NCBI GenBank assembly: GCA_012295275.1
Contig: CM022669.1
Coordinates: forward strand, 19,251,091-19,315,090
Direction: 5' to 3'
DNA from: Chrysomallon squamiferum
Taxonomy: Eukaryota > Mollusca > Gastropoda > Neomphalida > Peltospiridae
DNA: 64,000 nucleotides
How positions within the stretch are numbered: the first letter of the stretch is position 1; each line of letters starts with the position of its first letter. Shown in pieces: positions 26,805-39,308 of this stretch. A program made the position numbers and the translations under genes. Under the pieces are notes generated by a model. That model was given only the letters and a program-made list of their open reading frames with translations, was not told the origin of the DNA and did not search any database.

Positions 26805-27639
26805 TATTATTATTATTATTAAATTTATTATTTTTTCAGTTATGATCACAAACTAATTATCTATGACTCGTCCTACACTGTATATAACCGTCTGGAGCCT
26901 GTTTTTATGTGAGCTTGATTGAAATTCTAATTTTTCACAGTCTCCACTGATGAATACAAGTTAGTTATCTCTTATCATCTGTGATTACAAGTTAGTTATC
27001 TCTTTTCATCTGTGATTATCATTAATTTTCTGAGCATCTGGAATAAACATTAACAGTCATATGTAATTTACAAAAAATACATTTTGCAATTACTATCAGT
27101 ACTTTTTTATAGTACCTTCCATACTTATTATTAATTTGATTATTCTTGTTTTCATTGTTGTTGTTATTATTATTAATACAAAAAATATTTTTAAAAATCT
27201 TTATTTATCTTTGTGACTTCTGCTATTACTATTGCTACAACATATATTACTACTACTACCTCTACTACTACTTCTGTTTTTACTATTAATGCTATTACCA
27301 CTGCTACTAGTACTATTACTACAGCTTCTACCATTACCACTACTTCTACTATTGTTATTAATACTACTTTTTTTATTACCATTGTTAGAAGCTTTCTGAA
27401 GAAAATCAGAAGACATTTCCAAGTACACGTGCCGACAATGGGATGGAAATATCACGATTTGTCTTACTACAAGCTTTAGCTCAGGCTATGCTTGTATTCT
27501 GATTTTGTCTGAGTCCATTTATTTTCTGCAAAATACATTGTCTCAAGCTGTATCAACTCTGACACCACCGTGATAGAGCCATTATGTTTTAAATTTATTT
27601 TCCTGTAAATTTTGCATGAAACTGTTTTCCAGTCCAACA
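25856..27639. other. Upstream flank of copy A with large (AAT)n/(ATT)n inverted tract
   Basis: Contains the putative promoter of copy A, AT-rich spacer, an inverted trinucleotide tract at 26719-26820, the GATTACAAGTTAGTTATC minisatellite at about 26930-27020 and an ACT-type tract at about 27220-27370. Unlike units 2 and 3 it lacks the WD-gene promoter. No gene is supported. Confidence 0.6.
26719..26820. repeat. Inverted (AAT)n/(ATT)n tract
   Basis: About 45 bases of AAT repeats followed directly by about 55 bases of ATT repeats, one base interrupting. The two arms are complementary and could fold into a long hairpin. A similar tract lies at 36271-36336. Confidence 0.9.
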
Positions 27640-28329
27640 TGTGAACTGCATTAATTGTAAGATCTACGGTACTGACAGGTTCGCGCCGCGCATTCACAAT
27701 GTAGACTACAGGCCCGACCCTTCAAGGTCGCAGGCACAGTGTAACGAATAAATAAACAAAGATGTAAGCTGCTGTTTGGACGAAGATATTAAATGTAAAT
27801 ACCTCCTTTACTGGGCAGGTGAAATCTAGAACATTTCAATAGTTGGGGAATGTCCAACGAAGATGAAAAATTACTAGCAAAATACTGGGCAGGGTTTGAA
27901 ATTTTTGCAAAACCTCAATCAAATGAGTTAATGGCCTCATATTTGTCAAGAAAATTTATGCATAGAAGAATTTGTGGCCAAGTTACGCACCATTCTAAAA
28001 GAAGCAGATTATCCTCGTGAACATTATAACTCTTCCTCAGAGACTTCTTTGTATTTGGCATAAATTCTGATCGAGTCGGAAAAAGTGCCTTAAAGAAGGT
28101 AACAAACTAACATTTGAAAAAGCCATGATTCTAGCAAAAGCAGAGGAATCTGCAAACAAACAGCGACAACAAATAACAAGTCCCAAACAGAATCATATAC
28201 ATAGTCAAAAAGTGACCATCTGCACACAGGATGATCAGTCGAAGCAACAGCACTAAATGGTTCCATTAACATGATACCATGCAAAGAGAAAGCAACACTT
28301 GATGTGCAGATCTCAGCACAGCCACTTGG

Positions 28330-28560
28330 CAAACAGACAGTGTAAGGCTGACTCTGGAGCAGAAATAAATATTATGCCAAAAGCGGTGTTTGAACAGTTG
28401 TTTCCAAAACAACATCAGTTGAATAAACACACAGACAAGCTGTCCACTTATGGGGGCATCAAAATACCTGGTTTGGTGTCATGCCAAGTATACATCCAAA
28501 CTTCAAAGAACAACCGTCCCTTTTCCATTAACCAAATAATACTTGCTTCAGGAGTACAGT
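28330..28560 (+). pseudogene. Retropepsin fragment of the LTR element
   Basis: A stretch of about 75 codons with DSGAEINIM, the aspartic-protease active-site signature, and YGGIKIPG further on. The open frame ends at a TGA at 28560-28562. It is typical of Ty3/Gypsy pol polyproteins. Confidence 0.75.
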
Positions 28561-28779
28561 GATGTATTCGCGGGGATTGGTCGTTTTCCATATCAGTGAA
28601 AGACAGCATCATGCAATTGCAGTCAGCCTACAAAGATGACGTGAACAGACTGCAGGAACTAGGAATCCTACAAGAAATTCAAAATGAGTACACCCAATGG
28701 GCAAACTCAACATTGATAATGTCAAAGCCAAATGGATCAATTCGCTTATGCCTAGATCCTCGAGATTTAAGAAAGACAG

Positions 28780-29215
28780 CCAAACGAAGTCCATACATAC
28801 GAAGACGTTATCGCAGCAGAAGACGACATATGGAAACAGGGATGACCCAGACCTGACACGATGCTTGGCTGTTTTTGATTTGAGTCTGCATACCCAAGAC
28901 AGAAAACTAAGAGATGTGGGTCCATTGATGAGTGTAATATTGTATATAATATAAACTGAGTGGTCGTTCTCGTGGATTTGCATGTATTTACTTCAGGAAT
29001 GTTGATGATGCTACAGAGGCCAAAGATAGATGTAATGGTTTGGAGATAGATAACAGAAGAATGATTAAAAGTGGATTATTCTGAAATAGCGCACGCCCCA
29101 CTCCTGGGAAAACAAATTTCGTCAAAGCGTTGTTGCCGATCCCCGTCACCAGCTCACTACAGTTACCGACGAAGATCCCCACGTCGCTGTAAGGAGGAGA
29201 TAATCAGCAGCCATG
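28780..29215 (+). pseudogene. Transformer-2-like RRM/RS fragment inside the LTR element
   Basis: In successive frames one reads an Arg/Ser-rich stretch (RRRYRSRRRH), then GNRDDPDLTRCLAVFDLSL (RNP2-like), [17 protein letters not shown] (RNP1 octamer RGFACIYF), [16 protein letters not shown] and an RS-type tail (CCRSPSPAHYSYRRRSPRR). This order (RS1, RRM, RS2) is that of transformer-2 splicing regulators. Frameshifts and a TGA break it, and no introns are visible, so it derives from spliced RNA. It lies on the same strand as gag-pro-RT and begins where RT is truncated. Confidence 0.75.
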
Positions 29216-29458
29216 ATTAGAGTCAGTGTTTCGATGTTATTTTAATTTTACTTGTTGTTAGGCTTCATTTTCATCAGTTCATGTTCATACTTGTAATAAA
29301 TTCATGAAGGATATACAGTAATATAATATTAAGTAATTAGTAAAATTTTAATTTAATTTGTTTTTAATATTATTTTCTAAAAAGTGGAGATGTGAAGTGC
29401 ATGTGTAAGAAGAGTGACTAAACAAATTACACACGCTACACCATTAGTTAGCTTCACA

Positions 29459-31284
29459 CCCAACAGAGCCATTTTATGTACAAAAAAAAAGCGTATCCTC
29501 ATGCCTTTGTACCAAATTATCGAGTGACAATGAATATTTTCGTTTGTCTTCATTGTACGATTTTATGTTGTTGGTTTTAATTCAAATGTTTATTGGTTCC
29601 TTTCCAAGTTATTTTGAAATAAATCACATATTTGGTGCTTATATGAGAGTGTATATCTTGTATATGATGCACTGCTCCAAACTGCTACCAAGGTGACACA
29701 ACCTGCTCCAGGCGGGCCAGTTTGGATATGCGTCTTTAGCCATTAATTATCAAAAGTGAATAACAAATAAGGATATTTCAAGCATTTGTAATTGCTCTAA
29801 ATAATGATTTTCTTCTTATTATTATTCTATTATTATTAAAAAAAATTTAAACGACCATGAGGATTTGTTTTCCGACACGTATTTGATTTAGAGCCTTTCA
29901 TTTGCCAAAACCTGTCTCCCTTCAATTTCATATAAATGATTATGGTGTTGTTGTTTTGGGTTTTTTTTTGGGGGGATGGCTGTTTGTTTTTTTGTTTGTT
30001 TGTTTTTTAAACCACTGTGATGCGTATTTGAATTCGAGGTTAAAATGTCCCAGTCTCCCCTACTACGCACGTAAGTGATTATGGTGGGTGGGTTGTGGGT
30101 TTGTTGTTTTTTCGCCCCAGTTTAATGCAGCAGTACTATGTCATCTAAAGAAATAGGTGATCATGTTTCAGTGTAAAGGCACCATTGTGGGCACACTTCG
30201 TGATGAACAGAAATACTACAATATTATTATCCAACTTTATCAAGTCAGAGCTGATTGCAAAGAGGCTATAGGCCTGTATGGGTCTGATTTATGAATAAAT
30301 TATTACACTATTTTAAATACATCGTATCTTGTCATACAGATACTAGTAATATTGTTCTATCCCTCCTGGGTATGTTGGGTGGTGAAAATAAAGAAGACTT
30401 TCTCAAAGAAATTCACAATTGTTTATTTACAACGTTTCTTGAAGCAATTTCTTGAGGCAAAAATTAAGGAAACGTTTATTTTTCCTAACCATCTGGGTTA
30501 ATTAATTAATTCGTCATTTATGAATATATGACTAATGCAATAACTGAAGTTCAAACATTTTAACATCGGAAAATTTAATCAGTTTAAAAAGATTTCTTAC
30601 CTGAGGCCATGTTGTAATAAACTAAACTTTCTTACTCAGTTCCAAATTGAATTTAATAAAATTACACATATTTTTGGTCCTTTATACATTTAGCATAACT
30701 ATTCCAGATACAAAAAAAAAAAAAACAAGAAAAACAAAAAAAAAAAAAAAACAGTCTTACCTTTTTCCACGTTGTAAATACTGTAAATATTGTAGCTGTT
30801 TGTAATACTGGTTACAACTAACGAAATGGCGAGGTATCAAGAATATACAGCTTATATCAGAAAAATAATACTGTTACATGTTCATTCATGTCTTATCTAT
30901 AGCGGGATCTTTTCTTTATTATTTTCTAATTAATAAAGGGTCAGTTAATTTATCATAAACCAGAGATCTGCACCGTGAGTTCAGTGAAAGAATCTGAGAT
31001 AAAAAAGAGGATAATGTGAAATGTTAAACGTACCTGAGACATTTGTGTTTGTTCTTTCAAATTAGTATATCAGTATTTTGGGGAGGTATAATCGCTCACA
31101 GCACGAATGACAGCAAACTAACACTGTTATAAATGATTTAAAAGGCGCCATTTTAATCCTTATGTCATATAATCATTGTTTTTATTATTATTATTATTAT
31201 TTTTTTTTTTTTTTTAACGACACTAGAAGAATCTTTTTAGTAAGTCGACTATTGAAAAATGTTGTACTTAAAAGTGTGTATATG
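29459..31284. other. Duplicated non-coding block (matches about 47.5-49.2 kb)
   Basis: AT-rich sequence shared with unit 2. It includes a G-run/T-run at about 29960-29985 and an A-rich patch at about 30711-30752. No gene is supported. Confidence 0.6.
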
Positions 31285-31738
31285 CAGCAGTACCTCGACT
31301 GCCTTCAGCAGTACCTTTTTTGTCTGGCCATGGATATTAACAAAGTGAGTGCAAAGGACATTGAATTAAAGCTTGAATTCATAGAAAAACATGAGCGAGG
31401 TGATGACGTAGTCAACTTGGCTGACTAGTACGAGCTTAGTACTTCTACGATATGTACCATACTGAAGATTAAGGAGTCGATAAAGGCTGTAACTCCAGCC
31501 AAAGGCTATAAAATAGTTTGTCTGATCTGCAAGATAAATACAATTGAATCCTTTACGTTCTCTTTTTGTTTTATTTTTTATACAATATATGTCATTTATA
31601 AATATATTTTTCTCAATTAAAATACGGATAAATGGTATTTCAGTTAATTTCATTTGAGAAAATTGATTTGATATATGAGCAAATTGAAATATAGCTCGGT
31701 CACGGAAAGAATTAAACTCGTAAGTCAAGGTACCACTG
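31285..31738 (+). mobile_element. Tigger/pogo-like DNA transposon fragment (unit 1)
   Basis: It starts CAGCAGTACCTCGACT and ends with the inverted counterpart CTTACGAG-type terminus (AAGTCAAGGTACCACTG) followed by TA, as in Tc1/mariner-pogo elements. The fragment at about 31331-31427 reads MDINKVSAKDIELKLEFIEKH..., the N-terminal helix-turn-helix part of Tigger transposases. It then stops, with KESIKAVTPAKG-type remnants in other frames. The catalytic DDE domain is absent. Confidence 0.7.
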
Positions 31739-32477
31739 TATATATATTATGACGGTAAACCGTTTTTTATATCACACAGCAGGGCCCTAAACCAAACCCT
31801 AATAGGGCCTCTATCAATCTATGGAAAGTTTTAACAGTGATAGTCAGTTGTACTGTTTACTGTGTTTATTTAACTTAGAAAATTGGTCCTAACTTACTTA
31901 TTAAACCACGGATCGCAATTTAGGTTATATCTACTTGTACAATTCGCTAGTAGCTATTTTTGTACTTATTATACTAAATAATATTATTATACTTTTAAGG
32001 TACAGTTTATGAAAATGTCGGTAACATATTGATTATTTACCTTTATAGCTTACTTTAATACCTTCTAATATCTCGGAATTAATCTGTATATATCATTAAA
32101 GTAAGAAAATATGTTACCCATTCGTTTCTGTAAATCTTTCTAACTGTATGTATCATGCGTGGAAATTAAAGTCGTGTTTCTCATCTCTCTGAGAACATAT
32201 ATAATGTTTATTAGTATTAGAAAATATTTTATCCGTTTTATCAATGTAATTTATTGCTAAAGATACGTGAAAAAGAAACTAAGGTAAAAAGACAAAAAAT
32301 AAGAGTAAAAATATAAGTGTAGAAAGTGAACAGAAAATACGGATAAGCAGTAGCCAAGCTGGTCAAGAAGTCGCCATACCGAGGATGTCAAGTACACAGA
32401 ACAAGGAGATGTTCATCAGCACCATTTTATCAGTAACCACCAATTCAACAGTATGCCGCCACCCAGCAGTCTCGGCA

Positions 32478-32555
<78 letters not shown>

Positions 32556-33336
32556 ATATGCGTGCACACATACACATACACAAACAGACACAAACACATA
32601 TGTAATATTCAGCCGACACAGTTTCTTAATTGCACGATCACCGGGTCCACTAAAGATGTAACCCACAGACAGAAAACGAGCTGTATTTTGAAAGTTAACA
32701 CCTATTTTATGCTAGACTCCATGACAGTATATATATTTACTCTTGCTTTTTCTTTGTAGGCCATGTTGTAATAAAATAAACTCCGTTGCTCAGTTCCGAA
32801 CTGAATTTAGCAAAATATAAACAGTGTTACCCCTTTCCTGGTTGCAAATACTCCAACGATTGTAGCTGTCTTTCATACTGGTTACAGCTAACGGAATGGC
32901 AAGGAGTCAAGGATATACAGGTTATATGAGAAAGTATAACTGAAAAAATGCATGTCATTGTTTCACATGTTCAGTCATGTTTTATCTACAGCGGGATCTT
33001 TTCTTTGCTTTCTAGTGACTAAAGTGATAGCTAATTTATTGTAAACCAGAAATCTGCACCGGCAATGCAGTGGAAGTGTTTTATATGAAAAGTGGGATAA
33101 CATGAAATGTTAACTGTACCTGAGACAGTTGTGTTTATTCTTTCAAATTAGTTTATAACTTTTTGGGGGACGTATAATCGCTCACAGCAATGAATGACAA
33201 CAGAAGATTTAAAGCGCCATTTTATTTTAGTCGCGTTATGATTGCTTTCTTTTTTTAATCTTTTTTTTTTTTATCTCACATTAGAAGACTGTTTTTAGTA
33301 AATCGACTACAGAAATTCTCATAAAAGTGTGTGTTT

Positions 33337-33425
<89 letters not shown>

Positions 33426-33640
33426 ATGCGTTCTAACGTAGAAGTCTTAGGGAAATCAAAACAGTTCCTTTGATGCCAACGATATGCAGGTTATATGAGA
33501 AAAAAAACTATAAAAAAAAACACACGTCATATCCTCACACGTTCAGTTACGTATTGTACGGGTTCACATCATACATTCATAGGGTTAAAAATGTTCAGAC
33601 ATGTTCCCTCTGCTGTCATATTATATGACACTATTTCTTA
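31739..33640. repeat. Repeat-rich spacer with (TA)n and (CT)n
   Basis: Contains an approximately 72-base TA run at about 32480-32551 and an 84-base CT run at about 33338-33421. Between them, 32757-33310 is a second copy of 30600-31260. No gene is supported. Confidence 0.8.
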
Positions 33641-33870
33641 TTATTTTTAATTTGTTTTCAAATAATGTAATTTAGAAGAAAAAAAAAAGAAGAAATAATG
33701 TGTCTAAAACAATTCTGAATTATCAAGAAGGATGTTTAAGATATTCTTGTCAAGGTTGTAATTTTGTATTTAATTATTTATTTTTTTATTGACTTTTTTG
33801 CTTTTATTTATTTATTTATTTTTTTTTCTTTCCTTTGGCTAATAATTTTTTTAATATTTTTTTTTTTCAG

Positions 33871-33958
33871 ATAACACCACATGAATGTGAAAAGTTAAAA
33901 AAAAGACAATTGAAGAAAGGGAGGAATATTTATTAAAATGTCTCATAGTTTTGAATAA
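33871..33958 (+). pseudogene. Broken copy of the last FASTKD5-like exon
   Basis: A CAG acceptor is followed by ITPHECE, as in the parental exon at 19744. A small deletion then shifts the frame and it ends early. The preceding about 200 bases match intron 5. It marks the left edge of duplication unit 2; no other FASTKD5 exon precedes it. Confidence 0.88.
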
Positions 33959-36268
33959 AAGACTTTTTTGAAAAAAAATATATATTCTTTAATGTATACA
34001 GGTTCATCATAATCCATTTTTATCAGCTGTTTTTATTACAACTTTTTTCTTTTCTTTTTAAACCAAGTGTCTTGTGCTATGCACCTGATTAAACATTTTC
34101 ATTCATTCCTAAATGACTTAAGAACAGTGTAAGATTTACAAATTCTTAAGCCAAAACCTTTAACCAGTATTAAAACTGTTTATTCAAAAGAAAAGATAAT
34201 TTAAATAATAGGGATTTGTCATGTGAAAGTGTGACGCTAGATTCATACTGTTAATGTTACATACTTGCTGCTATAGTTCTTGTCTTCCATAGAACTAATT
34301 GATTCAGCTATTACCTAGATTTTCTCTGTTCATTATAAATAGTTTATAAAATATACAGACTAAAATTTATATGTATGCATTTCATAAATGTATGTATGTG
34401 TCTATGTGGCTGTTTAGTTACATAATATATAAACATGTCAACACATATTTTCTAAGGTGTAATTCATATGGGTAAAACTTGTATTATGCACATTCTGTGA
34501 GAACCAGAATGTGTCAGAAAGTACTTTTAAAGCATTTATTATTTAATACTAAGATAATGAACAAAATTACCCATTTAACAAATCTGGTACAAGATTTATA
34601 CCAAAACATTGCTGAACATTGAAGATGATCTGAAACAATTACACTGGACTCTAAATTCAAACAATATATGTCAAATTCTTTATTCCAGTATAAACTATTA
34701 TTTCTGACAGATATTCTGAATGCAATTACTTTGATTTGCATTTATGTGTGAAATAAACAGCATTTATTTACTTCATTTAGAGTCTGTACTGTTTTGTTTC
34801 GTTTGGTTATTGGGATAGTAATTTTAGAGTCTGTTTTATTTATACAGCAAAATATCATGTGTTTGAGATGTTCCAAATACAAAGAGAAGAATGTTAAAGT
34901 AAAATGAAATTAAAAAATTAAGTACAAAATTAATTTAAATAAAATAAATAAATAAATAATAATAATAATTAAAAAACGTGGAGACAGGTTTTTGAGAATT
35001 TGATTAATTGTTTCTTTCAGGCCCTTGTAAATGTATATGGTCACTTTTATTCATTTGAAATAGGAATTCTGTAATCAACAAAACATTTTATTGTCTTTAT
35101 TAATCAATACAAAACATTGATACAGGTCTCAAGTTACATGGCCAAGTACTGAACTTTAACTAACACCAGCAGTCATTTGAAAATTTATTATTTTGTTTAT
35201 ATTTTGCTAAAAATGGGTTTATATATGCATTTCCTCTTTGTTCCAGTGAAGAAACAAATAGATACTAATCCTAGTGTGTGTTTTGGAGCACTTTTATGAA
35301 CACTTGTTTGCATCATGCAAGAAATCCTCCAATTTGTCTGGACCTGTCTCTGGAACTAAACTTGATACAAGGATCAATGACAAAATGAAGCTTATGGAAT
35401 CAGGAATTTGAAAATGTTTGTAATTCCAGTCAGCCAAAATTTGATAAATGGGTAAATGAAGTAAAAAACAATTCTATTTTAAGACTTATTTGATGTGATG
35501 GGTCACAGTTAGTAACAACAGAATAAACTACTTAAGATTATTATGATAAAATATTAATATGTTAGGTACAAAATAGAGTTTGATAACAAACTTTGTCAGT
35601 CTATATTTTAGAAGATTTGCAGTCAACACATCATGACAGAAAACAATGATAAATTACATTATATGTAACCTCTATAAAAAATTGTATATTACATCTGAAA
35701 ACAAAATTAATAAAGTAAAATAGCTGCAGGAATAGATAATATCACACCAATGCTTGTAAGAATAACACCAGAAAGTATACTGATATCTAAAACAGTACAT
35801 TATTTGCCATACACAATACACACAGTAAATGAGATGACAGATTATGATCTTAATGCTAATAACAATAATAATAACATGCATATTGATATTCAAAGAAGAA
35901 TACAGTAAGTGTTTGTCATACATTCTGTACATTAAATGAACTGACAGGATACAGAATATCACATTAGTGCTAATAACCAGAACAATGACACTGCCATGTG
36001 TACTGATGTAAAAAAAAAATATAATATGTATTTGTTTTGATATATTTTGTTGTCTTAATTTACAGCTTTACAGAAAATGCTTCTAAACTAATTTCTTTTT
36101 CTCATTCTTCTTATTATGTTGTTCTCTTGTTATTATCATCATTATTATTTATATAATTATCATAATCATCATCTTTATTATGTTATCACCATCATTATAA
36201 TCATTATCATTTTCTCATTATTATTATCATTTTTACAGTTTATTATTATCATTATCATTTACTTTATG

Positions 36269-36336
<68 letters not shown>

Positions 36337-36343
36337 ATTGAAA
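33959..36343. other. Duplicated 3' flank of copy B
   Basis: Matches 19.9-22.1 kb of unit 1 almost throughout and contains only AT-rich sequence and short tracts, including the inverted trinucleotide tract at 36271-36336. No gene is supported. Confidence 0.6.
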
Positions 36344-36732
36344 TTACTTGTAAGAGTGCAATCTTTCAACTGCAGATGAAAATTTTGTCAATTCTTCCAA
36401 ACTGGAGCCTGGAAAAATAAGAAACTAAATATTTACATTCAGTGTATTCTGAGAGTTCAACACGAAATGGTGCGCTTTTCATAGTTTGGAGATAATCAAA
36501 ACTTTGAAGATAATTTTAATTAAATATGTTAACGACATTAATGTGCAGTCATAAAAAAGAGAAATTAATAGCTATTTAATTATGATACAGTCTCAAAACT
36601 TTCCTGTATTTTTATTTTTGAAAACCATAATGTGAGAAAAACAAAACATGCAGTTAATAATTTGTTGTGTGATAACTAAATAAAAAAAAATAAAAAATGG
36701 TACTGTAGAAATTGTTATTTAACAATGCCTTA

Positions 36733-36777
<45 letters not shown>

Positions 36778-37016
36778 CAATATAATAATTATAACAATAA
36801 AAACAGGTGATTAGTAGATATTGAGGAAAGCATTATATGTACACATATATATATATTATACATAATAATGTGTCTGTATTATTTATTAATTATTTATTTA
36901 ATTTGATGTGTGGAATTTTAAACTACAATTTTAACAAGTAAGAAGTAAACAAACCCTGAATGACAGTGTGTAAGAACTGTAACTGTTCTCCAGTCAACTT
37001 CTTCAATGAGGTGTTA
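36344..37016 (-). pseudogene. Orphaned C-terminal exons of copy B
   Basis: Exon 36955-37016 (NTSLKKLTGEQLQFLHTVIQ) and exon 36344-36408 (SSLEELTKFSSAVERLHSYK, then TAA) match copy C exons 12 and 13. Compared with C the first has lost 2 bases and the second carries a deletion, and the two changes together keep the pair in one frame. The SAM exon that should precede them is deleted, so the TIR exon cannot join them in phase. Confidence 0.7.
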
Positions 37017-37201
37017 CTGAAACAAACACAGTGATAAATTCTTCTTTTTATAATTTGTTTTGCTTTATCATAAATTATATGTGGATTAAAAACAACTGTT
37101 CAATTAAATGTTGCTTACATTTTTAAATATAAGCTTGAGTCATAGTCTCTGTATGTGTGTCTGTGTGTTTGCATCTGGGAGTGTGCATCAGTGTGTATAT
37201 G

Positions 37202-37204
<3 letters not shown>

Positions 37205-37261
<57 letters not shown>
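37205..37261. repeat. (GT)n microsatellite
   Basis: A GT dinucleotide run of about 56 bases. A CA run at about 38983-39024 and another at 60018-60058 lie in introns or 5' parts of copies B and C. Confidence 0.95.
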
Positions 37262-37263
<2 letters not shown>

Positions 37264-37697
37264 AATAACCTATGGCTGATGATGATAAATATAATATTTT
37301 TAACATCTGTTTACATGCACTAAAAGATTAAGCGAAGAACTAAAAATTTGCTGTATATCAAATCTGTAAATTTTATTAACTATTTCACTGATTCATCCTG
37401 TTAGTGACAAGTCAAATATTACTAATGTGCTAACAATATCATTAAACATTCATTTCACTGTTATTATGTTTTAGGATGTATCTAATAAAAAAAGAATTGA
37501 TAATAATGATTACAATTTTTTTTTAATATAATAATTTATACTGCATATCTGGATATTTTCACTTGTCATTAAGTGTTAAAACAATGAAACAAAAGATAAT
37601 AATTGAGAAAAAGAATAGCTATTTTGTGGGGGGGGGTAAACATTTTTATTTATCTATTCTTTTTTCTTTTTCTTTTATTTATTCACTTATTTATTTA

Positions 37698-37729
<32 letters not shown>

Positions 37730-37792
37730 TATTTTTTTTTTTTTTTTTTCAATTTTATTATTCAGTTAATTAATTAATCAGTTAACTTATAA

Positions 37793-38979
37793 TTAACATA
37801 TTATGATACAAACTGTAGGTAATCCTGCTTTCACTGTTTTGCCTCTACTTCCAAGTTCCTTTATGAGTTGACTTAATTTTTCGTCAAAAGGACATGTGCC
37901 ACTGAAGTCAAAATAGAGTTTAGTCCCTATGATAATTCCCAGCCAACCCTCAGGTTTGAAATTTTTCTGCATCATAAGCGGTACAATATCTTTCTTTAGT
38001 TTAACTGCATATTCAGCTTCTGTTCAATTAAAAAATATAATAACAATAACAACAACAACAACAATAATAATAAGGTGAGTAAAAGAGAACAAAATTGAAG
38101 TAAAAGTACATTTGATTCTACATAACAGTAACCAAAACCTATTACTATTTCTACTACTACTCTATTACCACTACTACTATTACTACCACTACTATTATTA
38201 CTGTTGCTACACCACCACAACTACCACTACAGTTACAACTACAACCAGTATTACTGCTAACACCATTACAACTACCACTACTACTACCAGTGCTACCAGT
38301 ATCACCTATATTACCAATACTAGCCCTCCCAATACTACTACCACCACTGCACTACAAAACTTCTACTAGTAATATTACTACTATCATTATTACTACCACC
38401 ACCACTACTACCAGTACCACTATAGCTACCACTAGAACACAACCACAACCGTTACTAGTATCATTCCTACTCAACTACTTCCACCACCACTACTACTACT
38501 ACCAATTCTAGTCAATACCATTGCTACAACTAACCCTGGTTGCAGTTCTCACTTTTGTTGTAACTAGCTGACATACAAATGAGAACAACAGCAGCATTCT
38601 CAACACCTTCGGCCATTGCCTGTTCATTGGATCTGTTGTCCACATCCATCCACACATCAAAATTAGCTCTCTCAAGAGCCCTTTTTACCTGAGAAGCAAA
38701 CAAGAGCACATAAACCTGATTATAAAATAATAAATTTTAACATTTTGTGTTACATAAATAAATTTTAAAATTCATTACAATGAAATAATGTAAATTTAAT
38801 AATTATATTTTGACAGGAAAATTAGCTGTTTTTAAATATCTTTTATAAAGTGAAAAATTTATTTAATGACAAAATAAATCTGACTGAAAAGAATAGTTAC
38901 ATTTTATTTAATAAGCAATAAATTTAATAAAAGCAATAAATAATTCAATGTGTTGTTCACAGAAACAAGCATAATTTTT

Positions 38980-39027
<48 letters not shown>

Positions 39028-39272
39028 CACTCAGATGTACATATATTCAAACCTCATTGCACATGCATACACTTTATTTTAGTTTTTCACCTGTGTGACT
39101 GTTCTTTGTTCAGCCTTTGCATAACTTATCATAACATGCCTCTTTTTTTCATCATCTGGAATAAACAATAATAGTCATCTGTAATTTACAATCATGACTA
39201 AGTTATAATTATTATTTATTATTCTTATTTTTATTGCTGTTGTTGCTGCTACTGCTGTGGCTGCTGCTAATG

Positions 39273-39308
<36 letters not shown>

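Larger units (their letters stand above)
27640..29458 (+). mobile_element. Degenerate Ty3/Gypsy-like LTR element with captured host sequence
   Basis: The ends are TGTGAA...TTCACA, with CCAACA on both flanks (27634-27639 and 29460-29465, one extra C on the right). The empty site is visible in unit 2 at about 47502-47507. Inside on +: a gag-like stretch (about 27850-28070); a retropepsin with the active-site signature DSGAEINIM (about 28330-28560); the beginning of reverse transcriptase (about 28600-28770, ELGILQEI, STLIMSKPNGS, RLCLDPRDL); a transformer-2-like segment; and a purine-rich tract AAAAAGTGGAGA before a short 3' LTR remnant. Most of pol (RT core, RNase H, integrase) is missing. It is broken by stops and cannot be autonomous. 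Confidence 0.8.
19515..33640. repeat. Segmental duplication unit 1
   Basis: It begins inside intron 5 of the FASTKD5-like gene and contains that gene's last exon, ARM copy A, the LTR element and the Tigger-like fragment. Long stretches align by eye to unit 2 (from about 33640) and unit 3 (from about 50640). For example, the sequence at 20475-20700 recurs at 34510-34750 and 50660-50885. Within unit 1, about 30600-31260 is also repeated at about 32757-33310. Confidence 0.8.

Noticed and set aside
28609-28983. 124-codon minus frame over the LTR element
   Set aside because: Antisense to the RT and tra2-like sequence, which carry clear motifs on the + strand.
32385-32759. 124-codon frame containing a Tyr-Ile run
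   Set aside because: Mostly the translated (TA)n microsatellite; flanks show no protein-like pattern.
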